A stretch of 64,000 nucleotides of DNA from Yoonia maricola (GTDB taxonomy: Bacteria; Pseudomonadota; Alphaproteobacteria; Rhodobacterales; Rhodobacteraceae): assembly GCF_002797915.1 (NCBI RefSeq), contig NZ_PGTY01000001.1:1612001-1676000 (forward strand), in the 5' to 3' direction. Positions 19,699 to 28,781 of this stretch are shown in pieces. The position numbers were made by a program, and so were the translations under genes. The notes beneath the pieces were generated by a model. The model saw only the letters and a list, made by a program, of their open reading frames with translations, did no database searches and was not told where the DNA came from. Within the stretch, counting starts at the first letter, position 1. Every line of letters starts with the position of its first letter.

Positions 19699-21408
19699 TT
19701 ATCCGCGGATCAGCCCCATGCTTTCCAGCTTCAAGATCACTTGATGCGCACAGTTGTCAACCGGGACGCTCTCGGTTTCTAAACGGAGCTCTGGGTCTTC
19801 CGGCATGTCATATGGATCAGAAATCCCGGTGAATTCCTTGATCTTGCCGGCGCGCGCCAGCTTATAAAGCCCCTTGCGATCGCGGCGCTCGCATTCTTCG
19901 ATGGATGTGGCGACGTGGACCTCGATAAAGGCGCCAAACTGTTCGATATCTTCACGCACAGCGCGGCGGGTCGTAGCATAAGGCGCAATCGGTGCACAAA
20001 TCGCGATGCCACCGTTCTTGGTAATCTCAGATGCGACATAGCCGATGCGGCGGATGTTCAGATCACGGTGTTCCTTGCTGAACCCCAATTCAGACGACAG
20101 GTTCTTACGCACGATATCACCATCCAGCAGCGTCACCGGACGCCCGCCCATTTCCATCAGTTTGACCATCAAGGCGTTGGCAACGGTCGATTTGCCAGAA
20201 CCGGAGAAACCGGTGAAAAACACTGTAAACCCTTGTTCTGCGCGTGGGGGGCGCGTCTTGCGCAACTCCTCGACCACCGCAGGGAAGGAAAACCATTCAG
20301 GAATTTCCAGACCTTCAGCCAGACGGCGGCGCAGTTCGGTGCCAGAGATGTTCAGGATGGTTACATCATCCTTATCCTTGATCTCATCTGCTGGTTCATA
20401 TTGGGCGCGGTCCTGCACATAAACCATATGCTTAAAGTCCACCATTTCGATGCCCATTTCGGCCTGATGTTCGCGAAACAGATCCTGCGCATCATAGGGG
20501 CCGTAAAAATCCTCACCGGCAGAATTCTTGCCCGGTCCTGCGTGATCACGGCCCACAATGAAATGCGTGCAGCCGTGGTTCTTGCGGATCAAACCGTGCC
20601 AGACAGCCTCGCGCGGGCCTGCCATGCGCATGGCGAGGTTGAGCAAAGACATGGTTGTGGTCGAGGTCGGGTATTGATCCAACACCGCTTCGTAACAGCG
20701 CACGCGGGTAAAGTGGTCTATATCGCCCGGTTTAGTCATGCCCACAACAGGATGAATCAACAGGTTTGCCTGCGCCTCTTTTGCGGCGCGGAAGGTCAAT
20801 TCCTGATGGGCACGGTGTAGCGGGTTGCGGGTCTGGAACGCGACAACCTTGCGCCAGCCCAGCTTGCGGAAATAGGCGCGCAGTTCGTTCGGCGTATCGC
20901 GGCGGGCGCGGAAGTCATAATGCACCGGTTGCTGAATACCCGTGACGGGCCCGCCCAGATAAACCGCGCCTGCGGAATGATGCAGATAATTCACAGCCGG
21001 ATGCGCCGCATCATCGGCGCCAAAAACCTTTTCCGCTTCATGCGCTTTGTTCGGCACCCATTTGTCGGTAACCGTCATCGTGGCAAGAATAACACCTTCC
21101 TGGTCACGCAGCGCGATATCCTGACCAAGCTCAACCGTTTCGGCGAAACTTTCGGACACGTCTAGCGTAATCGGCATGGGCCACAGTGTGCCATCGGCCA
21201 AACGCATGGTATCAACGACGCTTTCGTAATCTGCCTGCGACAAGAACCCCTTAAGCGGGTTAAACCCGCCGTTCATCAGCAGTTCCAGATCACAAATCTG
21301 TCGCGGCGTCATGTCATGGCTAGTCAGCTCTGCAGCCTCCAGCTTCATTTTCTGGGCGCTCTCGTAAGAGACATAGAGTTCGGGGATGGGTGCTAATTCT
21401 AACGACAT
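19699..21408 (-). CDS. Bifunctional sulfate adenylyltransferase / APS kinase (Sat-CysC)
   Basis: 569 residues. Residues ~1-385 are a homomeric ATP sulfurylase, with the adenylyl-transfer motif QTRNPLHRAH and GRDHAGPGKN. Residues ~390-569 are an APS kinase, with Walker A GFSGSGKSTVA, DGDIVRKNL and the CAPIAPY region. Together they turn sulfate and two ATP into PAPS for assimilation or sulfation. All motifs look active. This single-protein layout replaces CysDN and CysC and is common in the Roseobacter group. The next gene is a glycosyltransferase 13 bp downstream. Confidence 0.95.
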   Translation of the reverse strand: MSLELAPIPELYVSYESAQKMKLEAAELTSHDMTPRQICDLELLMNGGFNPLKGFLSQADYESVVDTMRLADGTLWPMPITLDVSESFAETVELGQDIALRDQEGVILATMTVTDKWVPNKAHEAEKVFGADDAAHPAVNYLHHSAGAVYLGGPVTGIQQPVHYDFRARRDTPNELRAYFRKLGWRKVVAFQTRNPLHRAHQELTFRAAKEAQANLLIHPVVGMTKPGDIDHFTRVRCYEAVLDQYPTSTTTMSLLNLAMRMAGPREAVWHGLIRKNHGCTHFIVGRDHAGPGKNSAGEDFYGPYDAQDLFREHQAEMGIEMVDFKHMVYVQDRAQYEPADEIKDKDDVTILNISGTELRRRLAEGLEIPEWFSFPAVVEELRKTRPPRAEQGFTVFFTGFSGSGKSTVANALMVKLMEMGGRPVTLLDGDIVRKNLSSELGFSKEHRDLNIRRIGYVASEITKNGGIAICAPIAPYATTRRAVREDIEQFGAFIEVHVATSIEECERRDRKGLYKLARAGKIKEFTGISDPYDMPEDPELRLETESVPVDNCAHQVILKLESMGLIRG

Positions 21409-21548
21409 TTAAATCTCAATAGTAACTGGTGCAATTATGGTTGGCATAGACCAGCGATCGCGGGATTGTCCAGCAAGCTTGCGCAAAAAGAGCTGGCTTC
21501 TGCTGAGCTCTGCAAAGAACCGGCATCTTGTCGCTCAAACGTTTCATT

Positions 21549-22052
21549 CTAAACTGGACTTCGTGGTTCCCAGCCTGCGTGCGCCCCACCAAGGGCCAAA
21601 GTGGCGCCATCGCCCTTGTTCCATCTGAACAATACGACATGCCACCGTTCTGGCGCGCGACGTGAACTATAGATCATCCCATCCGCGCCGTATGCCCGTG
21701 CGACATCTGACGCCCGCCAGCTCGTTGCCGGTGCGCCCGCTGCCCTTTCCGATGCCCAAGGGACACTTGGCCAAGCGGGATCAACACCCAATGCATGACA
21801 AGTCTGCGTACTTCGTAAATCAACCATGCGCGCATCAGACAAGGACAGCGGTACCATAACGCGCGGTGCATCGTCCTGCTTGAGGTATATATCAATGGCC
21901 ATCGCCGCCGTTTCCGGCGATGGCGACGCATAGAGCGCCGACTGTCCATCGTGGTGAAACCTGCCCTCGCTATGGATCACCCCATCCAAGACTTTATCGG
22001 CAAATGCTTCGAAAACGATCCGATAAAGCGTCGTGTTCAGCGTTTTGAACAC
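21549..22052 (-). CDS. RES-domain protein without a visible antitoxin
   Basis: 167 residues. TLYRIVFEAFADKVLDG, HSEGRFHHDGQSALYAS and a late SSRRAPERWHVVLFRW place it in the RES family. RES toxins act on NAD+ or on ADP-ribosylation targets and are normally encoded beside a DUF2384/Xre antitoxin; none is present. The Glu expected in the helix after ALYASPS is not obvious (the sequence is ETAAMAIDIY), so activity is uncertain. The GTG start at 22052 directly abuts the trxB stop codon, so translation is probably coupled to trxB. Confidence 0.72.
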   Translation of the reverse strand: MFKTLNTTLYRIVFEAFADKVLDGVIHSEGRFHHDGQSALYASPSPETAAMAIDIYLKQDDAPRVMVPLSLSDARMVDLRSTQTCHALGVDPAWPSVPWASERAAGAPATSWRASDVARAYGADGMIYSSRRAPERWHVVLFRWNKGDGATLALGGAHAGWEPRSPV

Positions 22053-23021
22053 CTATTCGGCCGCAGCAACCGCCTGCGTATCTTCCATTTCGGCGATGTA
22101 TTTCTCGGCATCAAGCGCCGCCATACAACCCATGCCTGCTGAAGTTACGGCTTGACGGTAAACATGGTCCGTCAAATCACCCGCTGCAAAAACACCAGGA
22201 ATTTCGGTCTTGGTCGTACCCGGTGCGACTTTCACATAGCCACCGTTGTGCGTTTCCAACTGATCTTTGATCAACTCATTCGCGGGTGCATGGCCGATGG
22301 CCACAAAAACACCCTTTGCCACGATCTCTGTGATCTCACCGGTCTGGGTATGTTTGACGCGGACACCTTCGACACCCAAAGGCGTATCAGCACCAAAGAC
22401 TTCGTCAATCTCGTGAAACCACAGTGTTTCGATCTTGGGGTTATTGAAAAAGCGGTTTTGCAAAATCTTCTCGGCCCGCAGCTCATCCCGGCGGTGCACC
22501 AGAGTGACCTTAGAGGCAAAATTCGTCAGGAAAAGCGCTTCTTCCACAGCGGTGTTGCCGCCACCGACAACGACAATCTCTTGCCCGCGATAGAAGAACC
22601 CGTCGCAGGTCGCACAGGCGCTGACGCCAAAGCCTTTGAACTTTTCTTCCGACGGCAGACCCAGCCATTTCGCGCGGGCACCTGTGCACAGGATCACAGC
22701 GTCAGCCGTGTAGACCGCCCCGCTATCGCAGGTGGCAGTGAAAGGTCGCTTTTGCAGATCAAGCGATGTGACGATATCGCCTACAATCTCGCAGCCCATC
22801 GCACGCGCATGTGCTTCCATGCGCACCATCAGGTCGGGACCCTGTACCTCGGTATCACCCGGCCAGTTTTCAACCTCGGTCGTTGTGGTCAGCTGCCCGC
22901 CCGGCTCAATCCCTTGGATCAAGACAGGCTCCAACATCGCACGGGCCGCATAGACACCGGCGGTATAACCCGCAGGGCCGGATCCGATGATCAGAACTTT
23001 GATATGTCGCGTGTCGGTCAT
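22053..23021 (-). CDS. trxB: Thioredoxin reductase TrxB
   Basis: 322 residues. An FAD/NADPH flavoenzyme that reduces thioredoxin. IIGSGPAGYTAGVYAARA (FAD), the redox-active CATC in SACATCDGFFYRG, the NADPH motif VVGGGNTAVEEALFL and the C-terminal GVFAAGDLTDHVYRQAVT are all present. The start at 23021 (MTDTRHIKV) has GAGG about 6 bases upstream; the 33-residue-longer frame is not conserved in type. It would serve MsrA indirectly through thioredoxin. Confidence 0.96.
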   Translation of the reverse strand: MTDTRHIKVLIIGSGPAGYTAGVYAARAMLEPVLIQGIEPGGQLTTTTEVENWPGDTEVQGPDLMVRMEAHARAMGCEIVGDIVTSLDLQKRPFTATCDSGAVYTADAVILCTGARAKWLGLPSEEKFKGFGVSACATCDGFFYRGQEIVVVGGGNTAVEEALFLTNFASKVTLVHRRDELRAEKILQNRFFNNPKIETLWFHEIDEVFGADTPLGVEGVRVKHTQTGEITEIVAKGVFVAIGHAPANELIKDQLETHNGGYVKVAPGTTKTEIPGVFAAGDLTDHVYRQAVTSAGMGCMAALDAEKYIAEMEDTQAVAAAE

Positions 23022-23185
23022 GGCAGCCTCATCTGGTTGGTTATCCCCGATATAGCCCCGCACAGTGAATGATAAAAGACCAACGACGCCGATCTTATTT
23101 GTATTCTTTTCTTGCGGCAATTTGAAATATTCTTGCGCATATATCTACATGCACGTAGTATCTGCAAAAAATCAAGGAACAATCG

Positions 23186-23686
23186 ATGCCAGGCACCAAA
23201 CTAGACGAAATTGACCGGATGATCCTGGCCGAACTTCAGGCAGATGGGCGCATGACGAACGTCGAACTGGCCAAACGGGTGGGCATATCTGCCCCGCCGT
23301 GCTTGCGTCGGGTGCGCACATTGGAGGAACAGGGCTTCATCCAAGGCTACCACGCAGACGTCAATTCCCGCGAATTGGGGTTTGAAGTGCAGGTCTTTGC
23401 AATGGTCGGGCTGGTCAGTCAGGCCGAAGCCGATCTCAGCGCATTTGAAAATCTCTGCCAAGGTTGGCCTTTGGTGCGTGAGTGTCACATGTTGAATGGT
23501 GAAGTGGATTTCATCCTTAAATGCGTGGCCCCTGATCTACGGACATTCCAGCGTTTCCTGACCGAGGAACTGACGAGTGCAGAAAACGTGGCATCCGTGA
23601 AAACCTCACTCGTGATCCGCGGGGCGAAGGACGACCCGGGCGTGCCCTTTGATGTGCTTGAGGCACGGTTGTCGCAGGAAGCCTGA
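23186..23686 (+). CDS. Lrp/AsnC-family transcriptional regulator
   Basis: 166 residues. An N-terminal winged helix (KLDEIDRMILAELQADGRMT, then LAKRVGISAPPCLRRVRTLE) is followed by the AsnC ligand-binding ferredoxin-like domain (VECHMLNGEVDFILK type). Feast/famine regulators respond to amino acids. It is divergent from trxB, which it may regulate; the gap holds CTAC-N6-GTAG at about 23145-23158, a possible autoregulatory site. Confidence 0.9.
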   Translation: MPGTKLDEIDRMILAELQADGRMTNVELAKRVGISAPPCLRRVRTLEEQGFIQGYHADVNSRELGFEVQVFAMVGLVSQAEADLSAFENLCQGWPLVRECHMLNGEVDFILKCVAPDLRTFQRFLTEELTSAENVASVKTSLVIRGAKDDPGVPFDVLEARLSQEA

Positions 23687-23725
23687 TACAAATCTCCGCG
23701 CGCACAAAAACAAAAGGCTCACAGG

Positions 23726-24001
23726 ATGCGATGTAACACCTTTCTCGCCATTGGTATGGTCATGATTGTTGCGAGCTGCGGCGAGCGCACGATCGTTGAG
23801 CGCACGGGGCCGGACGAATTGTTGAAACTGCGATCAGGCCCCGGACTCGGCTTTAACATCATTATGGGCCTGCCTGACGGCACGGAACTTGATCTGCGCG
23901 AGTGCGTCACCGAAGTTGGGCAAAGGTGGTGCGAAGTCTCACTTAAGGATGCGCCGCAAGTGACCGGTTACGTTTCTGCTGACTACCTTTCAGGGCAATG
24001 A
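23726..24001 (+). CDS. SH3-domain lipoprotein
   Basis: 91 residues. The signal peptide ends in a lipobox (IVASC, Cys 18), so the protein is lipid-anchored. The rest is a bacterial SH3 (SH3_3) domain: LLKLRSGPGLGFNIIMGLP, then GTELDLRECV, WCEVSL and a final GYVSADYLSG. Such domains bind peptidoglycan or envelope partners. Function unknown. Confidence 0.82.
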   Translation: MRCNTFLAIGMVMIVASCGERTIVERTGPDELLKLRSGPGLGFNIIMGLPDGTELDLRECVTEVGQRWCEVSLKDAPQVTGYVSADYLSGQ

Positions 24002-24040
24002 AGCCAAGCATCAGACACCATCAGGTTTGACCCTATAGAA

Positions 24041-24068
24041 AAGGGCGCCCACAGCAGCGGACGCCCTT
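24041..24068. terminator. Probable bidirectional terminator between the SH3 lipoprotein and ccoP
   Basis: AAGGGCG (24041-24047) and CGCCCTT (24062-24068) form a 7-bp stem with a 14-base loop between two converging genes. The T-tract is poor on both strands, so it may be weak. Confidence 0.5.
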
Positions 24069-24124
24069 CCCTTCACCTCAACCCAAAGCCTTTGCGCGAA
24101 CAGATGATTTGGGGTCGGTGATGC

Positions 24125-24997
24125 CTATTCGCCCCCTCCCAACTGGTGCACATAGGCAGTAACGGCTTTGACTTCGGCCTCGGTCAGTCGTTCCCCCCAT
24201 GGGGGCATCACGCCAAAACGCGCGTAACGGACGGTTTCTTCCAAGCTTGCCAGATCACCACCGTAAAGCCAGATCGCATCCGTCAGGTTCGGTGCACCAA
24301 GGTCGCGGTTGCCCGCACCATTATCGCCATGACAGGCCGCGCAGTTATCAAGAAACAGACCTTCGCCAGGTGCTGCCAATCCGGCGTCATGTTCTTGCCC
24401 GGACATCTGCCGGACATAGTGCACAACCTGATCCACCTCTTCATTGCTAAAGATGTCGTTATAGGCTGTCATTTCTGACCAACGCGCGTCCCAGTCTTCT
24501 TCGTTCCGAATGCCGTGACGGACAGTATATTCAATGCTTGCGAAATCGCCGCCCCACAGCCAATCGTCATCCAGCAGGTTTGGATAGCCGGTAAACCCAG
24601 CCGCACCGGACCCATGGCACTGTGAGCAGTTGTTGCGGAAGACAGCCGCACCGGCTGAATTGGCATAGCGCAGCAGATCGGGGTTTTCATTCAGCACATT
24701 GAGGTCAGCCGAAGCCAGTTGCGCCGAAATCTCGGCATTGGCCTCTTCAAATAGGGCAATGTCCTGGGCGACTTCACCGCGAGTGGAGTAGCCTAACAGA
24801 CCAGATGTGGCATTGCTGATCAATGGCCAAGCTGGGAAAGCGATCGTATAGCCAACGCCCCAGACGATGGTGAGATAGAAGCACCACAGCCACCAGCGCG
24901 GCAACGGGTTATTCAGTTCTTTGATCCCGTCCCAAGCGTGACCAGTTGTATCGATGCCGGTGACGTCATCAATGTCTTTTTCAGTCTGGCTGCTCAT
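24125..24997 (-). CDS. ccoP: cbb3 oxidase diheme subunit CcoP
   Basis: 290 residues. A membrane-anchored diheme cytochrome c that passes electrons toward CcoO/CcoN. One membrane helix at about residues 35-58 carries the NPLPRWWLWCFY motif. Two c-type heme sites follow: CSQCH and CAACH, with axial Met candidates in EMTAYND and MPPWGERL. Last gene of ccoNOQP; it overlaps ccoQ by 4 bp. Confidence 0.97.
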   Translation of the reverse strand: MSSQTEKDIDDVTGIDTTGHAWDGIKELNNPLPRWWLWCFYLTIVWGVGYTIAFPAWPLISNATSGLLGYSTRGEVAQDIALFEEANAEISAQLASADLNVLNENPDLLRYANSAGAAVFRNNCSQCHGSGAAGFTGYPNLLDDDWLWGGDFASIEYTVRHGIRNEEDWDARWSEMTAYNDIFSNEEVDQVVHYVRQMSGQEHDAGLAAPGEGLFLDNCAACHGDNGAGNRDLGAPNLTDAIWLYGGDLASLEETVRYARFGVMPPWGERLTEAEVKAVTAYVHQLGGGE

Positions 24998-25185
24998 TGC
25001 TGCAGCTCCTCAATCTCGGAAGAACCGGGGTGGTCCTCGTTACGGAATGGAATGCTGGCGGTCTCCTTGTGAACGTCGCGGCTGCCCGGGCGCAGAGCCC
25101 AGAGAATAGCCCCGATGAACAGCGTGAACATCGCCAGAAGCATCCAGTTATCTGCCAACTGGCTAAGCAAAGAAGTATTTTCCAT
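24994..25185 (-). CDS. ccoQ: cbb3 oxidase small subunit CcoQ
   Basis: 63 residues with a single membrane helix (LLAMFTLFIGAILWAL) followed by RPGSRDVHKE and a polar acidic tail, the usual CcoQ layout. It stabilises the oxidase core and shields it from oxygen damage in Rhodobacter. It overlaps ccoP. Confidence 0.93.
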   Translation of the reverse strand: MENTSLLSQLADNWMLLAMFTLFIGAILWALRPGSRDVHKETASIPFRNEDHPGSSEIEELQQ

Positions 25186-25199
25186 CTCTCAAACCCTCC

Positions 25200-25961
25200 T
25201 TAGCGACTTGCATCTGGGGTGAAGGTCGAGAAATCGACTGTTGTGCCCAGCATTTGCAGATAAGCGATCAAAGCATCCATTTCAGACACGCCCGGTTGAT
25301 CGTCGAAGTTACGGATTTGCGCACCCGGATACCGTTCCAGCAAATCATCATATGCGTCGGTGTCAGGATCACCTTGCGCGATCACATCAGCGGCCGCGAC
25401 TTCGATCATCTCTTCGGTGTATGGGACACCCACAAAGGCATGTGTCGACACCAGATCAGCTGTGTGTTCCGCATTCACCGGCGTATCGAGCAGGTAGGCG
25501 TAGCCAGGCATAATCGATTCAGGGACGACCGAACGTGGTGCGATCAAGTGATCAAGGTGCCACGCGTCAGAGTATTTGCCCCCGACCCGCGCCAGATCCG
25601 GCCCCGTCCGCTTGGAGCCCCATTGGAAGGGGTGATCATACATCGACTCCGCGGCAAGCGAATAGTGCCCATAGCGTTCAACCTCGTCCCGCATGGGGCG
25701 GATCATCTGGCTGTGACACACATAGCACCCTTCGCGAATATAGACATCGCGTCCCGCCAGTTCGAGCGGGGAATAGGGCCGTACGCCATCCACCTCTTCA
25801 ATCGTATTTTCAAGATAGAAAAGAGGTGCGATTTCCACGATCCCGCCAACCGATACCACCAATAAGGAGGAAACAAGAAGCAATGTTGGACTACGTTCAA
25901 GGAACGCATGTTTGGCAAGGAAACCTTTGGCCGGTGCGTCGTTTGGGGTTGTATCAGACAT
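25200..25961 (-). CDS. ccoO: cbb3 oxidase monoheme subunit CcoO
   Basis: 253 residues. An N-terminal membrane anchor ([20 protein letters not shown]) and a c-type heme site CYVCHSQM, with a later candidate axial Met in PESIMPGY. The start at 25961 has AAGGAGGG about 9 bases upstream; the longer frame starting at 26018 overlaps ccoN and lacks this signal. Second gene of the operon. Confidence 0.96.
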   Translation of the reverse strand: MSDTTPNDAPAKGFLAKHAFLERSPTLLLVSSLLVVSVGGIVEIAPLFYLENTIEEVDGVRPYSPLELAGRDVYIREGCYVCHSQMIRPMRDEVERYGHYSLAAESMYDHPFQWGSKRTGPDLARVGGKYSDAWHLDHLIAPRSVVPESIMPGYAYLLDTPVNAEHTADLVSTHAFVGVPYTEEMIEVAAADVIAQGDPDTDAYDDLLERYPGAQIRNFDDQPGVSEMDALIAYLQMLGTTVDFSTFTPDASR

Positions 25962-25974
25962 TTTCCAGCCCTCC

Positions 25975-27570
25975 TTATTCAGCTGGTACGCCAACCGGTG
26001 CGGCAACGCGTGCGCCACCCCGGATGGTCATGAACATGTTCCAGGCCATGATCAGCGCGCCGCTGAGGTACAGAACCCCGCCCAGGCCACGAACCACATA
26101 CATCGGGAACTTCGCGGAAACGGTGTCGGCAAAGCTGTTCACAAGGAACCCGTTTGCATCGACCTCGCGCCACATCAGGCCTTCCATGATCCCAGTGACC
26201 CACATTGAGGCCGCGTAGAGGATGATGCCGATTGTGGCCAACCAGAAGTGCCAGTTGATGGCCGACATCGAATACATCTGTGCCCGGCCCCACAATTTCG
26301 GTGTGAGGAAGTAAAGAGCAGAGAATGTGATCATCCCGTTCCAACCTAATGCGCCAGAGTGCACGTGACCGATGGTCCAGTCTGTGTAGTGTGACAGGCT
26401 GTTGACCGCACGGATCGACATCATTGGGCCTTCGAAAGTGGACATGCCGTAGAACGCAAGGCTGATCACCATCATCCGGATGATCGGATCGGTGCGCAGC
26501 TTGTCCCATGCGCCTTGCAGCGTCATCAGGCCGTTGATCATGCCACCCCAGCTTGGCATCCACAGGATGATCGAAAAGACCATACCAAGGGTCGATGCCC
26601 AGTCAGGCAGTGCTGTATAGTGCAGGTGGTGAGGGCCTGCCCAGATATACAGAAAGATCAGCGCCCAGAAGTGGATGATGGACAGCTTATAGCTGAACAC
26701 GGGGCGTCCGGCCTGCTTGGGCACAAAGTAGTACATCATGCCAAGGAAGCCCGCGGTCAGGAAGAAGCCCACGGCGTTGTGGCCGTACCACCATTGCACC
26801 ATCGCATCCTGCACGCCGCTGAAGACCTGCACAGACTTGCTGCCCCAGATGCTAACGGGAATGCTGATGTTGTTGACGATATGCAGCATAGCGACTGTGA
26901 CGATGAAAGACAGCAGGAACCAATTGGCCACGTAGATGTGCTTTTCAGTGCGCTTGAAGATTGTCCCAAGATAGACTGCCAGAAACGCGACCCACACCAC
27001 CGTCAGCCAGATATCAATGTACCACTCGGGCTCGGCGTATTCTTTGGATTGCGTGCCACCAAGCAGGTATCCGGTTGCTGCAAGGATGATGAACAGGTTG
27101 TAGCCCCAGAACACAAACCACGCCATATTGCCGCCCCACAGCCGCGCGCCGCAGGTGCGTTGCACGATATAGAATGACGACATGATCAGGGCGTTGCCCC
27201 CAAACGCGAAAATCACCGCACTTGTGTGCAGCGGGCGCAACCGTCCAAAGTTGCCGTAAGGTTGAAGAACCTCAAAGTTAAGCTGTGGAAAGGCCAGTTG
27301 GAAGGCAATCACCACCCCAACCAGAAAGCCAACAACGCCCCAGAAGCCCGTAGCAATCACACCGGCCCGAATGACATCATCCATATAGCCTTCAGGTGTT
27401 GCGGCCACAGGTGCATCAATCTGGCGTAGCACGCGTATAAACAAAAAGGCGCTGACCGCCATGATGATCATGGCGTGCACGATGTAGGCCACATCACGCC
27501 CCCAGTTCGCAGCAATAGCAGCAAAGAGCGTGGTACACCCCAGCGCTATTAACTTTACATAATTCCCCAT
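25975..27570 (-). CDS. ccoN: cbb3 oxidase catalytic subunit CcoN
   Basis: 531 residues, a twelve-helix heme-copper oxidase subunit I that reduces O2 with high affinity. The low-spin heme His lies in [13 protein letters not shown]. The CuB/heme b3 region shows [12 protein letters not shown] and [17 protein letters not shown]. The helix [12 protein letters not shown] carries further conserved His/Asn residues. First gene of ccoNOQP. The leader holds two FNR-type boxes at 27658 and 27679, 88-122 bp upstream, which predict FnrL activation at low oxygen. Confidence 0.97.
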   Translation of the reverse strand: MGNYVKLIALGCTTLFAAIAANWGRDVAYIVHAMIIMAVSAFLFIRVLRQIDAPVAATPEGYMDDVIRAGVIATGFWGVVGFLVGVVIAFQLAFPQLNFEVLQPYGNFGRLRPLHTSAVIFAFGGNALIMSSFYIVQRTCGARLWGGNMAWFVFWGYNLFIILAATGYLLGGTQSKEYAEPEWYIDIWLTVVWVAFLAVYLGTIFKRTEKHIYVANWFLLSFIVTVAMLHIVNNISIPVSIWGSKSVQVFSGVQDAMVQWWYGHNAVGFFLTAGFLGMMYYFVPKQAGRPVFSYKLSIIHFWALIFLYIWAGPHHLHYTALPDWASTLGMVFSIILWMPSWGGMINGLMTLQGAWDKLRTDPIIRMMVISLAFYGMSTFEGPMMSIRAVNSLSHYTDWTIGHVHSGALGWNGMITFSALYFLTPKLWGRAQMYSMSAINWHFWLATIGIILYAASMWVTGIMEGLMWREVDANGFLVNSFADTVSAKFPMYVVRGLGGVLYLSGALIMAWNMFMTIRGGARVAAPVGVPAE

Positions 27571-27657
27571 AAGAGTGTCCCTTCGTTGGCCGGATCGTAA
27601 ATGGGTCCGACGGCTACTTCTTGATTATCTTTATGGAATCTGTGGCCGCCCTGTTCC

Positions 27658-27671
27658 TTGATGTGGATCAA
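27658..27671. promoter_or_regulatory. FNR box 1 between ccoN and the universal stress gene
   Basis: TTGATGTGGATCAA matches TTGAT-N4-ATCAA exactly. It is 88 bp upstream of ccoN (minus) and 121 bp upstream of the usp gene (plus), so it can serve both. Confidence 0.88.
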
Positions 27672-27678
27672 TGGGGCA

Positions 27679-27692
27679 TTTGACTTGGATCA
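27679..27692. promoter_or_regulatory. FNR box 2 between ccoN and the universal stress gene
   Basis: TTGACTTGGATCAA differs from the FNR consensus at one half-site base. Its centre lies 21 bp (two helical turns) from the centre of box 1. Two boxes with this spacing fit divergent control of ccoN and usp, or tandem binding. Confidence 0.72.
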
Positions 27693-27791
27693 AGGAAGCG
27701 ACGGCACGTCCTTGGCAGGCTACAGTCAAGGAGCGGTTATGCGCGAACAATCGCACCCTTACGTTGAACCGATAAGGGAAGGGCACAACCA

Positions 27792-28625
27792 ATGACTTAC
27801 AAAATCATCGCGACAATTCTTACAGATACGGATCAGTCCACCGAAGGGCTAGATGCGGCAATTTCACTGGCAGATCGGATGGGGTCACATCTTGATATCT
27901 TTGTGGTCACGATCAGCCATACTGAAACAAACAGCTATTACATGGGTGCTGAGGCCCTGATGATCGCAGAGCAAACACGCGATGCCATGGCGCAACGTGA
28001 AAAGATTGAAGCTTGGCTGCAAGATCGGATGCATGGCGAAATGGTGCGTTGGTCGATGCAAGCGGCCACCGTGCAGGGCCCTGCCCTGACGGGCTATCTG
28101 GCGCGCAAACTGCGGTTTTCTGATTTGGTCGTTCTTCCGCGACCTTATCAGGACAACCCCGAAGCCGCGACCTTGGTAGAGGCATGCCTGTTTACAGCAG
28201 AGCGACCGGTTTTGATGATCCCCAAAGGCTGCAAAGCACCCGATATTGGGGGGCATGTTCTGATGGGGTGGAACGACGGGGCCGAAGCGCTGGCAGCGGC
28301 CCGTGCAGCATTACCCTTGCTAGAGCAAGCGGATGTTGCGGATATCTGCATCATTGATCCACCCACCCATGCGCCCGACCGCTCTGATCCCGGTGGGGCC
28401 ATGGCGCAATACCTGATGCGCCACGGGACAAAATCCGAAGTCGCCGTTCTGGCCAAGACAGAACCGCAGGTCGGGGAAATGCTGCTGCGGCGGGCAAAGG
28501 AGGTTGGTGCACAAATGATCGTCAGCGGTGCATATGGGCATTCACGCCTGCGCGAAGCGGTCTTTGGCGGGGCGACACGCAGTTTGCTGGAAATGGCAGA
28601 CCTTCCGATCCTGATGTCACGGTGA
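27792..28625 (+). CDS. Tandem-domain universal stress protein (UspA family)
   Basis: 277 residues, two Usp domains. The second keeps the ATP-binding pattern as IVSGAYGHSRLREAVFGGAT (G-2X-G-9X-G-T type); the first is degenerate in that loop. In Rhodobacteraceae such genes accompany anaerobic respiration genes. It faces ccoN across two FNR boxes, so FnrL control is likely. Molecular role unknown. Confidence 0.9.
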   Translation: MTYKIIATILTDTDQSTEGLDAAISLADRMGSHLDIFVVTISHTETNSYYMGAEALMIAEQTRDAMAQREKIEAWLQDRMHGEMVRWSMQAATVQGPALTGYLARKLRFSDLVVLPRPYQDNPEAATLVEACLFTAERPVLMIPKGCKAPDIGGHVLMGWNDGAEALAAARAALPLLEQADVADICIIDPPTHAPDRSDPGGAMAQYLMRHGTKSEVAVLAKTEPQVGEMLLRRAKEVGAQMIVSGAYGHSRLREAVFGGATRSLLEMADLPILMSR

Positions 28626-28781
28626 TGATGCCTGCTTTGCGGGCGAAGTTGCCGTTCCATCATGCTTGGCGTCAGGCAAATAAGTTGCCTTTTCAACTGG
28701 AACAGCGATTTATGGTTCTAGAAGTCACGGACGACCCGGAGGCCTTAGCCATTTAGGCGGCATCAAAGACTTCCTCAACCT

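Noticed and set aside
23141..23160. CTAC-N6-GTAG repeat before the lrp gene as a firm operator
   Set aside because: Arms of four bases arise by chance often; it is mentioned only as a possibility in the gene entry.
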